DNA of 64,000 nucleotides from Atrichornis clamosus (Eukaryota; Chordata; Aves; Passeriformes; Menuridae), in the NCBI GenBank assembly GCA_013400975.1, contig WBMZ01011422.1, positions 1-64,000 of the forward strand. The letters are read 5' to 3'. Numbering within the stretch: position 1 is the first letter of the stretch; each line of letters opens with the position of its first letter. Shown piece after piece: positions 11,601 to 24,350 of the stretch. Under the pieces are notes generated by a model. It did no database searches. It saw only the letters and a list, made by a program, of their open reading frames with translations, and was not told the DNA's origin. A program made the position numbers and the translations under genes.

Positions 11601-12660
11601 GACTATCCCTATGGGAATCATCAGAGAAATGCAAAAGCAGGCACCTGGAAAAAAAAAAAAAAAGAAGGGCATTAAAAATAGAAAATACATCTTTGAATTT
11701 AACCTGCATCCAAAAGAGAGAATGGAGACTTACACTGGGAAGGGAAAAATAATTTCACACTGTAAAGCTAGCCCAGAAAGTCTTTGCCTTGGCAGAGTAC
11801 TGGTGTGCTGGCATCCATTTCAGTGTGAGCTGCATTAGTTAACCAAGAGGATATCCTATTCCATCCATTTTCCCTTTTGTGAGCCAAGAGCATTTCACTG
11901 CGATTGTTTCCCCAGTACTCTTCACCTATTTGGATGACAGTTTCCCGAGGTGCTGGCCCAGTGCTCAGCCCAGGGAAGACATCACCCACAACTGTGACCT
12001 CTGTACAACGCTGCTATAACCAGGTGTTTGCAAGTGTGGTGCAGTGGCTGGCTACTTCAGTGATGAGATGACCTCTCTGTTTTTGGGGAGGCAGACAGCT
12101 GCCTTCAGGTGGTGTTCAGTGTGAGGTCTCAGGTGGCCAAAGCCTACAAACATGGCAGAGACTGGTCCCTTCCTAGGCAAGGAAAGGGGCAATGGGGCAC
12201 AGGCTCTGGGAAGCCCCCAGGCTCTAGTTTTGCTAGCCTGGGCTAAGTACCTGTCAGGGCTTCTTCCCCGACAGCGTTTCCAGAAGAGAAGCTTAGACTG
12301 GTGCCTGGCGTTAGCTTGCCAGGGCTTCATGCCACACTGGGGGGCTATCAGATTGGACTTGTACTGCTTTGACCTGGATTTTACAGATTAGAGGCTCCAT
12401 CCCAGTCTCGCAGGCCACCCCATCCGTGCTGTGGTTGGCAGTGCCCAGCAGCCTGGCACACGTCAGCTGGATGCAGTACTGTGCTTATACATTAAGAGTG
12501 CCATAATGTGGGGTGGCTGCTTCCAAGCAAAACAGCTTTGTGGCCTGCTGACTGCTCCCTGCACTTCCAGAGCCCACTAATAACATGTCACAGGAGCAAT
12601 GAAGTGCTCCTGTCCATGACTGGGCCATCTGAGGTGTTATCTTCTGAGGCAGCATACCCT
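8675..12660. other. Non-coding interval
   Basis: No CR1, LTR or gene is recognised. There is a 15-base A run at 11649-11663 and an A-rich stretch near 9260. Open frames here are short, none has a recognisable domain and none has a clear splice-site framework. Confidence 0.6.
11649..11663. repeat. Poly(A) tract
   Basis: Fifteen consecutive A residues. Nothing upstream looks like a retroposed transcript, so a simple repeat is the plainest reading. Confidence 0.9.
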
Positions 12661-12697
12661 GGGAGAGGGGAAGGGTGCAAGGAGGGGAAGCAGGGGC
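12661..12697 (+). other. Potential G-quadruplex sequence
   Basis: Five runs of three or four G (12661-12663, 12667-12670, 12673-12675, 12684-12687, 12694-12697) lie within 37 bases, separated by loops of 3, 2, 8 and 5 bases. One loop is longer than the strict 7-base rule. This is sequence potential only. Confidence 0.5.
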
Positions 12698-12951
12698 TGG
12701 AGTGGCCCCCCAAGTCCTGCTGGGCCCTGTGGCAGTGTCACCGCAGGCAGTGGACAGGGAGGAGAAGCTGGCAACAGGCACCAGACTTGCCTGTACTTTG
12801 TCTCACAGGACTTAATGCCCTTGGTACCCTTCTCCACCTGACGTGTCTACAAACAAAGCACTGCCAGCCCTTCTCTAACAGGCGTTCTGTTATTATAAGC
12901 ATTTATCTAAGGCACCCGGGACCTAGACACTGTAATTAGAGAGCAGTTAAG

Positions 12952-12987
12952 GTCAGACAAGTGATTAGTTAACAGTAGTTGTCTGAC
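12952..12987. repeat. 9-bp perfect inverted repeat with SMAD- and homeodomain-like motifs
   Basis: Arms gtcagacaa (12952-12960) and ttgtctgac (12979-12987) flank an 18-base loop containing gattagttaac. The arms contain CAGAC/GTCTG, the SMAD core. The loop contains ATTA and GTTAAC, which is HNF1-like. Function is inferred. Confidence 0.6.
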
Positions 12988-14237
12988 TCAGCTTACATGC
13001 CTCGTTCATCCTCATGCAAAACCATTTCGTTTGCTGATAGTCATATCATTTTCTGAGAGGTAATCCTGATTAGCCCTGAAATCTTTCACAAAACTACCAA
13101 AGTTGAAGAATGAGTTACTGTCTTACCAGATGGAATTCCCCCAGGCGTGTCAGCAGCAAGCTCTCCCATGTGTGTTCAGCCCTCTCCCATGACATCCTAT
13201 GCCTGCATGCACATGCGTTAGCAAAAATAAATGACCATGGCAAGGAGGAAAAATACTTTCCTTGATTTCATATCCCAAACATAGTAATTATTTTCTTTTC
13301 AATGTACTGTTCTTCTGTCTTTGCATCTCCGTCCTTTTACTGTATCAGCCTTTTCCAGTAAACAAGAAAGTTTTCAAGGTTAGCTGAGATTTATATTTTT
13401 TTACTTTATGAAGGGCACATCAGCACATTAACTTACTGGGCGTGTAGGTATCTGTAGCTGCTCAGAACACTGCACCAACAGCATCAACAGCAGGCAACCC
13501 AGCATGCTTTTCAGCAAAGGCACTGCCCTCCAGTGCTCAGGGAAAACAATCCAAAATATTATGCAGAAGATCAGGGTTACCGTAAAAGTCTTTCTGGCCT
13601 TAAAATATACAAAGCTTCAGTTAAGGGAAACAATCCTTTTGGAGTAGAAAGGCTATCCCCTAAATGCAGCTCAAGCCATTAGAAAACAACCTAATACAGA
13701 GTACTTGGATTGTTACATGAGTAATACTTCCACTTTTAAAAAATCTAGCAAAAAACTACCCCAAAAACATGTTATAATATAGTTCAAACACCAAATACAT
13801 TCCTGGAGCTGTGTTTGCTTTTTGTCTCTATCTCATGGTACTGTCCCACTTTTCTCTCATGTGCTAAGTTCAACATCTGCCTGTTGCATCAGGTATGAAC
13901 CAAACTCACTCCTGCCCTGTGGATGTGCTTCTTGGAGACAACCTGGGGCCCTGCAGAGATCTACAGGAAACCACCACAGAAAAGTCTCCTTGTCCACACT
14001 GAACTACATGTGTTTGGAGAGGACAGCCATCCCTCCAGCCAGAGGAGAGCAATCATAACAGCTAAATCATGGGACTTCAAAGCTTTCACTGCTTTGTAAA
14101 TCCTGAGCACAGCAGCTGCCGGGTATTGTCATGGTGAGCAAAACTGATCAGTCTCATTTAATCATGTCACACTTCATTTGTGCCACAAGTGTCAGGAAGC
14201 TGGTCAAAACAAGGTTAACGGGCTACAGTGCGTCACA

Positions 14238-14280
14238 GGCCAGTAATCAGATTAAGCGGGCAGTTGCCCAGTTACTGGCC
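14238..14280. repeat. 9-bp perfect inverted repeat around a palindromic homeodomain site
   Basis: Arms ggccagtaa (14238-14246) and ttactggcc (14272-14280) flank a 25-base loop. Overlapping the left arm is TAATCAGATTA (14244-14254), an exact TAAT-N3-ATTA site of the type bound by paired-class homeodomain dimers. The surroundings are compositionally complex and contain several CpGs, as in many conserved enhancers. No conservation data were available. Confidence 0.6.
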
Positions 14281-17251
14281 ACGGTGATACTCACGCTGTA
14301 ATACTGCTTTTAACTGTTTGTGACTGGGTTGCCAATCTGGTATTACAGGCACAAAGGACAAGGCTAAGAACCCAGGGGAAATTAGTTATTGCTAGAGATT
14401 AAATGAAGCTTCCACAAGGTGCAAAATAAAAGCTGACAGGAAAGATATAGAAGTATTTGCATTTTCATACATACTCTATTTCTTTTCGTCATATTGTGAG
14501 GGACCATTTGTATGGACACAATAATTTTAAAGTATCATCATACACACATATATTTGCCTCAGCACAAACCATTAAGTATTCTATTAAAAATGGAGAAAAA
14601 TGAATGAGGCCTTTTCCTACTATTTTATAGGTTATAATAAAACAGAACCTCTCCTTTGACACCTCCTTGATTATTCAATTTGGGATGCATTTTTCTTGGC
14701 TGTCAGATTTCATTGCTACATCATCAGCTCAATGGGGACAGAGCATAAAGTGTATGGTGGCAGTGCAGCTTCAGGTCAGGTTACAAATCTGTGGGGTCCT
14801 GCAGACTAAGTGTGCAAAGAGAGTGATGTAATTTGAAAGGAGACACAGGTCAGTCATGCTAATGTCGCTGGCTGTCTGGCATCAGCCTGAATGCTGGGCC
14901 TTTACATGTAGAGTTGCCATGGGAAATAACAATGTAATAAATACAAAGATTTAAAAAACACTGTGTTTTAAAGCCAGTGTGATAAATAAAGATACAAACT
15001 GTTCTCCTTCCCCTTCCTTCAGTTTCTAGAGGGAAAGTCACAGGATTTTGCTAAAGACAGTAGGGCAAGCGTGGCAGGAGGGTCCAGAATGGTGGTGCCC
15101 CTCTCACAGTGTGCCTCCTGACAGCGGTCGGAGCAGCTGCTGTGCTCTTCCCTTGCTGTTTCTTAGGCAGATGAAACAGAGGAGCACAGAATCAGAGCTG
15201 ACCACCCACCTCACACCATGAAGTACATTCCTTTTGCCAAGACGTTAATTCAAAGGAGAGTAAAAATGGTCCCAAGTTTGCACAGAAATATATAATTAAT
15301 GAAAAGATAATTAAATTGTTTTATTGTTCTGGGAGTCTGACCTTTTCTACACTGAGATTCAGATTCTCTGGCTTGGCGTGTGTTCCTGTGAAAAGTTAGA
15401 CATCTGTTTCTCTTCTGTGACTCTAGTTTTACTGTCTGTAAAGCGTATTTGATCCTATTATGATATGAAGCCTTACTACACAATCAAAGCAACTCAAAGA
15501 TTCACGAACAAAGCCCTGATTTTCCTTCAAGTGCAGCTTTGCTAACAGGTAGAGCTCCTCCTGTTCAGGGTCTCTGCCTTGAGAAGTTAAAGCATTGAAC
15601 ACAAACAGGAAGAAGTATTCCTCTATGCACTTTACCCAGTCAGTGGAACACAGACCCAGAACAAACAGAGCCAAGCTAAGCACGATGCCGAAATGATTGG
15701 AGATAACAGCACTGTGGGCTTTGCACCCTGCACCGCAGCCAGCAAGTGGCAGGTTTGCACCCAGCCTTGCCTAAGGTGGGGGCTATTACACCAGAGAGGC
15801 AAAAAACACTGCTGGAAATTATCTTAACAGCAGAAGAACCAAGGAACCTCCTGAACCCAGGCTTATCCGAAACAGCCGCAGCTGCTGGAGCATACGCTCC
15901 CGGGTGAAGTCAGGCCATAGGCACTTTACATTTCGAGGCTGTCAGCACATCCTTCGCTGTCACATCCCCTCGGCTCTCCATCTGGCATACACCTGTGTCT
16001 TGCTCCTGGCTCTTGCTAGTGCAGATGCCTGAATACAGGAGAAGCCTTTCCTTCAGCTGGTTCAGAGACGATGAAAAATTGATTTCTCCCCTGGCTTCCC
16101 AGCCAGAGCACCCCTTAATCCATTTCAGGCAAAATGACCCAGATTAATTTAAAAAATGTAAGAGGTTGCTGTGAGTTTTTCTGGTTGGTTTTGCCTGGAA
16201 CAGGACCAGGAGGGCTCAGTTTGCCAGGTGAGCTGATGAACAGTGGTGGCTATAGCTGGAGGAGGAGGCACCACCTCTGGCTGGCACAGTTGGGTTGACA
16301 ATAGGACTTGTGGCCATAGCCCTCCACCTGGCAGAAGAAAACTTGCTCCCTTTCCCTCTCTAATACAGGATGTAGGTTTTATCCTTGGGGGTGTATGGGA
16401 GCGGCCCAGTAAATCTGCACAGTGAAACAGCCCCAGTGCAATGGTTTCTTTAACGTGAAGCTGGAGCAAAAGAAAATACAGCTGAATGAGAGACACTCCC
16501 CAAAAATCAGTGTTGTCCAGGGAGAGTGGTACAGGCCTGTGGGGACTGTCTGGGGAGAAAGCCGATAATGGGAAAGCTTGCAAAATCCAAACTTAATCTC
16601 TTGCGCTGTAGAGAATTAATCCTCATGCTTGACATTAATCTTTTCAATGGAGATATAACACCCTTATCTTCCATGTTGCTGACTGAGCCAGAAAGTAGGG
16701 CCTATAGTCTTAATAGGCTGGATATACAGCTGCAGATATCCTTACACTGACATTGTCTCTCTGCTGGGTCTTCTTAAGATATCAGTATGGACTGGGCTCA
16801 CTTTGATGACAGCCCACCTTTGCTCTTTTTAGCTTCCATGTGTAGTCCTGATACAGACCCTTCTTTTGACACTAGAAATACCTCTTGACTCAGCAAGGAA
16901 GAAGCCATTGGCAAGTAGGACTGTAACAACCTGCCAGCCATGGCACCCCACTGGATGATCTCCAGAATTGGAGCTGGCTGGCTGTGGGTATGGCTCTGGT
17001 CTTTTCCATGGTCTTGTATATGGCATCATGCGGAGGGTCCTCAGACTTTGAGTTTGCTGTCACAAAATCAGTACTTGTGTTGCAAATGATGGAAAATTAG
17101 CCTCGAGAACAAAGCCTTGTCTTCCTCACTGGAGCAGAGGCCCAACAGCTTGCCCTGTGTACAGCACTCAGCCAAAACTGAACTTTCTGGTCTTCTGGAC
17201 TAAGGCTATAAGTTCATCTTCCTCTACCTCTTTCTGACCCACCAGCCTTTC

Positions 17252-17326
17252 TGGAGATTTTTTTGATTTCTCCTTTTTTCCCCCCTTGCTTCCATTTTTT
17301 CTGTTCTTACTTTTGTTTCTTTACAG
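17252..17326 (+). other. Long polypyrimidine tract ending in a 3' splice-acceptor-like CAG
   Basis: About 75 bases are mostly T and C, ending tttctttacag, followed by agaaagtctc. This is a textbook acceptor on the plus strand. The downstream frame starting at 17327 is open for only 15 codons before TAG. Confidence 0.4.
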
Positions 17327-20300
17327 AGAAAGTCTCTAAGTGAATACAACAGATTGCAAAAGCCCTCGCGCTAGCCAGGGCCTTGAGGCAGGGATATTTA
17401 GATGCTCACCCAGCATCTCTATAAGCTGCACGATAACATATTGGCTTCTATGGAATCAGGGAATATTGGACTTCATGGTTTGAGATAAAACTCAAAGGAT
17501 GTAATCCTTCATTTATCAGCAGCCATGTTGTTGCAGAGCTGCATAGTGTTTTCAGAGTTTAAAAGCAAACCGTGAAACAAATCTGAATGTATGTGTCTTA
17601 ACATGCATTAATTGCAACTAGAATTAGACCTCATTGGCCTGCCAAAACAATAAACACAGTCAAAATCTTCAGAGTTTCCAGAAAACTACGATTTGCAGAG
17701 AAACAGGCAGCAGCAAGGGAGGTAATCGAAGCTCCTATATATCATATTGATTAAAACACAAGGACTGCCCTTCAAGGAGGAACTTTGCATCAGGAGGGAG
17801 ATATATCGGCTGCTATCCTAAGCTGCTTCTGGCTCTGCCAGCGGCGATTCAGGACATATGACTAAGTTGTCACAGATAAAAACAAATCCGTGTTTTCAGC
17901 CTCTTCACTATAAAATATAGCCCAGGAAGGATACATGTCTTAATTAACCCCTGGGGAACAGAAGACAAAAGGAAATAACAAACAGAATACTGCACACATG
18001 GAAGAATTTTGACAGCGAATCTTTTGTAGTCAGGTGATTTTTTTGTTTGTTTTCATACAAAAGAAAAATTCACCTCTGTCTGGCAACCTAGCAAAAGGTC
18101 ACACAATACTGGAACCCTGCAAGAGTCCACGTTCAAAGACCCAAATGAGGCGCTGTGTGGATTTCACCTACCTGCTGTTGCTCTTTTGTTGGCAAGAATT
18201 CCAGCTGTGCGTGGGTTGCCGCTTCGCTACACAGGATGCAGGAGCAGGAGTGAATTATGACAAGCTGACATCACTATTTCCTTTGAGAAACAGATGCCCA
18301 CATTTGACATCCCTTGAATCTCTCGTTTAAACAATGAGAGCAAATGAGTCTATTTGAAGTTTGTACAAGCAGGTGCATGTTGCCCTTCGGCTATACACAA
18401 GCACTTGGAAAGCACAATTAAAGCAAGAAGAAAACAAAACTGGTTTTTCCTTTGCAGCTCAAGCACAAGACACCTGTGCAGCAGGGAAAGAGTAGAGGGG
18501 GAGAAACAAAGAACAGCTTGTACTGCGCTGACATACATGAAAGATGCTCTGCTTTTTCCTGAGCCTCTTCTTATCAGAGTAAGAACTCAGAGCCTGAGCA
18601 GACCCTAGCAGACTCCAAAAAAGCAATAGTTTGTCCCAAGTATTTCATGGAAACTGAATTTTCTTCTGAGATATCTTGTAGTTGATTTTCTGTAGAATAG
18701 AAAGAAAAGTCCTCTTTTTGTTGAGGGAATTACTTGGCCTCATGGGAGTTCATCTGGTGACAGTGCTGCTCAGCTCACATCACATCAGAGCCTTATCCAT
18801 CAATACCTGGGCAGCACTCAGGGACCAAGCAAGCTGCCATGGTCACACAGGAAGGCTGCAACAAAATCAGAAAGGTGACTTTGCTCAAATAAACCCCACT
18901 CCAGCTCTCTTCTTCCCCCACCACAGGGACAGCAGCAGTGGCAGCACAGGGAGGCCACCACAGTGGGTCTTCCTCAGTCAGGTAGAGTTGAGTGCATGTT
19001 GTACTCAGTAGAGCAATTGTGCCTTAAATACTGGCTTAAACGTGTTGGAAAAAACCTCCAGGAAGAGGAGAGAGCTGTTCTTCCAGTGTCAGCCACCTGC
19101 CCAGTGGGGTGAGGACCTTCCACACCCCACCATTCATTCGGTACCTGCCCCTGCAGGCAGCGAGAGCCTGGCTAAGCTCCTGCCTGGCATGCAGTGTACA
19201 TGCTACTGGAAAAAGCTGCCTGCCTTCTCATGGGAGAGAAAATGCCCTGCACACACCTCAAAGAGGCAGGCGTCTTCAGCTTATAAATGTGTCCTGAAAT
19301 CAGTTGTAACTTCAGGCAAGAAATGTAAATGCAATGATCATATGCAGGTAGAAAAAGATACTGCCTTAGCCCTGATGCCTGATTACAGGAAGCAGTGCTC
19401 AAAGATTGTTTCTTTCCCTTTGTTTCCTTCTTATTTGCTCTGTGGTCTAAGCCTGATCCCTCAGCCACTCTACCCAAATCCATTTACACATTTGCTCCCC
19501 ACAAGCAGAACTTCTTTTTCATGTGAAAAAGACACTGGGGAAAATTGCGTTACTTCAGACAGTTGGGCAGGTATTGGGAACTGGACAGGGGTGCAAGATG
19601 CATCTAAATGAAATCTTTAACATAATTTTTGAAATTCCCTTGGCTGTAGATGTTCCTTGTCTCAGGCAAACTTCTCCCAGTACTCAGTGGCACATCCACA
19701 GAGGCAGGTTTAGAGATACCTGATGGCAGCCCAGACCACATGGAGTACAAGAGTGAGGGACCAGAGCCACACAGGCAAGTCAGAGAGGAGGTGTGCTCAC
19801 CCTGGTTGTCTTTTGAGCTCACAGGCTCACCACCAAAACATATTTTCAGCATCAGCACCCCTTAATCCTGTATCCAAATTGCCTGAAACACCATACCATG
19901 CAGCTGTACTCTGTTGGCAACAACTGATCTGAGAGGCTCCCCTGCTCACCTCGACAAGATCACCAGGTCACTAATGAGTTCAGTGGGGCCACTGCTGTTG
20001 ATAAGCGCCTGTCACGGGATCTCTCTTTTCTTGCTCACAAAGGAAATGCAGCCATTGGGGACATGTTGACACCAGGAATTTTTCCTTGTCACCAGCTTCT
20101 CGGGGAGTGGGCTGGTGCAAGGCAGCAGGACACAGCTCAACATGCAAGCGTCTTGTAACCTGCTGGCCAGAGAGTGCAGCTAAAGCAGAATGGCCTGGGA
20201 GCTCAGGATAGGAATATGCACGTTGTACACAATTTACTTTCTGGCCTGCTGTGCTGCTTTGGTTTCTCCACTGATGTTTTCATTCAGAAAGCAGCACTAT

Positions 20301-22830
20301 AAAGGAGAATAAGGTCAGCTCATGCTTGCAAATAAGAGCGATTCAGAGAAGCTGTCCCAGAATAGATCTGCACGGACTAAATATTAAGGAGCCAAGATGC
20401 AGCCCAGCCTCAGTGGCTGAAGGGTGTGCCTGCATGTACACGGAGGTATGGACTACCTCCTCCTTCCCCCTCTCCTCCTTCAATTTCTGGAGTCATCTCC
20501 AGACCCTCCCTTCTCAAAGTTGCTGACTGAGAAAGCAATGTCTTCCTCCTGCTTTAACATAGTTTTACAGTGACTATCTGCCATAAGAGCAGCTGCTTCC
20601 CAAATGAAGTATAAAACAGAGGAAAATTTTCTCCATTATATTGCTGCTGCAGACTTTCTTGAGAAGATGCCTCCCTTTCTGTCCTGAAGCTCCACCTCCA
20701 CAGTATACCAAATAACTGTCCACATATATATTGAGGAATCTTGTATCTGAATGAAATCCTTTGAATCATACAACAGAAAAAAGAATTTTCTTGAAAGGAA
20801 AACTCTCATTTGTGTAACTAGGAAGCAAACTCCAGCTCCATGTTTGTTATCTTGAACTCCTTGGACAGTGGAGAGCTGTCAGGGTCACCTCAGTAAACAG
20901 CATTAGCAGCCTGTGAGGGGCTTTGAAGTAGGTGGCTGACTGCCCTGGGGTGTGCCTACAGGTTGAAGACTCTGCTGCCACTTAGTCCTGGCTTCTTTGC
21001 ATCACTGAAGCATCACTACAGCTAATTAGCAGCAAACACAGTGGTGAAATGCCTTGTGCATTAACATATGGTCACCGTAAGCAATCCAGAGACCTGAGCT
21101 CACTGGCAGCGTTGTGAACTAACAGCAAGTGCCAGGACTGATGCCAGTCCTGGTTTAACTCAACGTAGCAATGCTACTTCCCTACAAAGTTCCCATGAGT
21201 TGTCTTCTCATCTGACTTTCATTCCTTTATCCTGTTGCTGAATGAAGCACTTGTAGCCAACAAAGTCTCAGAATCTGGGCAATCTTCTCCTACTGTAAAT
21301 AACAGCAGGCTCTTTTGGTAAAGTGCTGTCAGTCCAGCTCTTCAGCCAGCAATACTGGCAGGTGTGGTGTTAGCCTACCTTCACAGGAGGCAAAATTGCA
21401 CTCAGTGTCTCTCCCTCGGCCAGAAAAAGTCTGGAGGAATATCCTGTGCCGTCTGACTTGCCTTCATTAAGTTTTCTCTCCTGCTTTGTACTGCACAGTC
21501 TGTAAGGTAGGTCGACCATGCAAGACTGAAACTAGTAATAAATATGTCACGTTGAGCAAATAGGACATGCAAATTGGAAGGAGTATGAAACCTCTGTGGC
21601 ACTAGGACTGCTGAGGGGCCTTTGCAAGACTGTTCTTCATTGTGACAGCAAGAGTCTACAAACTACACAAGTAGTACAAGAGTGGATATATAGCATCTAA
21701 AAGGCTGTGTTCCTGAATTTCCTGAGAAATCCTAAATCCTTGAGCTTGAGCTCTTTCACACACAAAGGGCAGTTCTGACTATCTGAATGAGAAAAGAAAC
21801 ACTATATATAGACAGCTAATATAATTTTCAGTGGGGAAGTAGGAATTATCATAGCAAGCTGCTGTTAAGTCAACAAGAGTTTGAGTTTGACTGAGGATGT
21901 ATTTTATGAATGTTGCATTCAGCCAGCTCTTCTTTACTTTTAGAAACATATCTACTTTCTTTAGCTTAATAACTACAAGATGTCTCGTTATATCCCCACA
22001 CCAAACACCTCAAGTCAAACTGCAGCATGTACATCAATTAGGTTTTCAGGACTTCAGTCCTCTTTTTCTCACTTTTTTTTGGGTTTCAGCTTGAGTTGTG
22101 CTGTCTCTTCTTCACCACCTAAGGCAGCCCACATAGCCCTGGGTGCCCCAGAGCAGCGCAGGGGCTGCAGCTAGGCCAAGGCAGAAGTTTTGTCAGCTGG
22201 TTGTGGTCAGGACCTTCTCTAAGCTCTCAAGAAAAGGAGACAGAGAGTTTCCCTTGGTTTCCTCTCCTGCTTCTCCAAGCAACACTGATCCTACATATTG
22301 TGGAATAGGCTTATCTAATAAAACTATCATATTGCATTTAATAATAAGAATCAACTCCAACCACTCTTATTTTGTAAACTCTTAGTATTTCCTCAGCTGG
22401 TTTCACACCAAATGTATCCGCCATCAACAGGTGCTGTTTACTGGCTTAAAATGAACAAAGCTACCTTTCCTTGTCCAACTACTTCCTAGGAAAAAACCCC
22501 AAAGATTTTAAGGAAAACGAAGAGAAAGAATGTATGTGTGGGCAAGTGACAAATGTAACTGAAGTAAGGAGAAGCAGTGCTCATTGTTTCATAAAATTCA
22601 CCATATGTTGTGTGGCTTCATTACTTCATTACTTGTTTGATGATTTGATCAGCTGTTGACTTCATTTCATACTGCTGCCAATTCATGACTTGGTTGATTT
22701 GATTTGAGTTGTATCCCTAATCAAAGATTGCATTTTGCTCATTTTCAGTCATTTTAGTTATTAAGAAAAAAAAAATAGTCTGCTTTAGAGGTATTTTTTA
22801 TGATTTGTGTGTATGTGGTTATTTCATTTG
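17327..22830. other. Non-coding interval
   Basis: Contains the longest open frame of the window (19042-19611 on +, about 189 codons, opening with GTG rather than ATG) but no recognisable domain. A 9-bp inverted repeat is at 21132-21153. No mobile element or RNA gene is recognised. Confidence 0.55.
21132..21153. repeat. 9-bp perfect inverted repeat, 4-base loop
   Basis: ccaggactg (21132-21140), loop atgc, cagtcctgg (21145-21153). Confidence 0.9.
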
Positions 22831-24314
22831 CAGTAAAGACTAGCAGGAAAACACAGCCCAGAGCTTTACTGACAGAAGAACTGCCCTCCCACTGGGTACA
22901 GAGATGGGCAACTACAACATTCTGCTCCTCCATCTTTTACAAGCTGCTAGGACATTTACTGGCTACAAGGTAAGTTTTTTAAGATTACTAGGAGTATAAG
23001 GAAGGGACTTGATGGACCACCAAGGCCAGTTTCCTGCAACTACAGATAAGCTTAGTTTGTAATCCTCCCTCACACACTTCCCATGTAAACTTGGTAATGT
23101 GTAGTTTTCAAAAGTGACAGTATTCTCTCTTGGTAGTTATGTGCTGTTACCTCTAAACCATGGAGTAAGATAATTGCTTTCCTGTAAGTGTTTTAGGAAA
23201 TTTACATGAATAGAGGACACCTCAAGCTGTTGCTCAAGTCTAGGCATTTTTCTACAACAGCCTTGATGTCAGGCGAAACCTAACAGAGCTATGTAGCATG
23301 AATTCCACTTTTGTCCTTGTTCCCATGAGAGCCCGTGCCTGGTGGACAGAGGCATCCATGCTCTGAGCAATGCTCACTGTGTGAGCACAGGTAGGGCTGC
23401 ACCTCAACAGAGGGAGTGGAAGAAGTGTGTGATTGTGCATATCAGGTTGCTACACGAGTCCATAGGTTTTAGTGTGATACGTGGACATGATCCTGGAAGG
23501 TGCTGAAGATGATAATGCATCCTCTGTGAATCTGGGCTGTTCAACATTCGTGTGGTTAAAACCTTGACCCTGAAGAAGAAACCTTGACAGCTTTTTTCTG
23601 CTTCCCAGAGAATGAAGCAGGCTACAAAGGTTATGGGGAAATTCTCTTTTTGCTTCTCCATACCAAAGTCATCTGCCACGCTGCAGATGTTACCAATGTC
23701 AAAAAAAATATTAGTCATTAATGAATAATAGAAGCTCCATCCCTAACGCAGTGCCCTTTTGCAAGGACACAGGGCAGTGTAGTATTGATATAAAATGGCA
23801 GCACAAACAGACAGGAAAAAGCTGGTGAAGAAAAACTGTAACTGGACAAGCTGCAATATACACCAAGGGAGCATTTACTCTTGAGACTTTGTTTTCTGAA
23901 TTTCAGATCAAGAAGCAGAAAACACATTAAACACAACTGTCTTTCATTTGCGTGTGTGTTTGTGCACATGTAGCACGCCTGGAAGTAGAGAACATGCAAA
24001 TAAGAAATCCTCCCATGATGCACAGAAAAGCAGGCAAGAAACTGAGGTACATCCACAGTGGCCCAGCGTGTGCTGTTGTGCTCTTTGCTCAGCAGCTGCT
24101 TTTGAGCAAATGCAGGAGACTGTGAGGGCTACATACCAAACAGACCACACACGGCTCAGGGAACAGTGCACGAGGCATGGCCATGGTTACTCTTGGTTAC
24201 TTAGCAGTGGGGAGAAAGAAGTCGGGGGAAGTCCTCTGTCTGGGAGGTGTTGACAGACAAAGATGAAGGAGCAAAGCAATGCGGAAAGTGCTGCCGATTA
24301 CATACACGCATAAA

Positions 24315-24350
24315 TGGAAAGAAAAAGAGGAAAAAGAGAGAGAAAGAAAG
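24315..24350. repeat. Purine-rich (GA/A) low-complexity tract
   Basis: Almost pure A and G over about 36 bases. Confidence 0.8.

Larger units (their letters stand above)
12698..17250. other. Non-coding interval with regulatory-like blocks
   Basis: Two inverted repeats enclosing transcription-factor-like motifs lie at 12952-12987 and 14238-14280. Otherwise it is unique AT-rich DNA with no recognised gene, RNA or mobile element. Confidence 0.6.

Noticed and set aside
11630..11700. Poly(A) run as the tail of a processed pseudogene
   Set aside because: No coding sequence, target-site duplication or transcript-like 3' UTR is visible upstream.
12508..12939. 143-codon plus-strand frame
   Set aside because: It starts with GTG, lies in GC-rich DNA with an equally open minus strand, and has no domain or splice framework.
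22980..23045. CR1-like 3' tail at ggaagggacttgatggacca
   Set aside because: Only a short loose resemblance; no octamer tail and no ORF2 sequence adjoin it.
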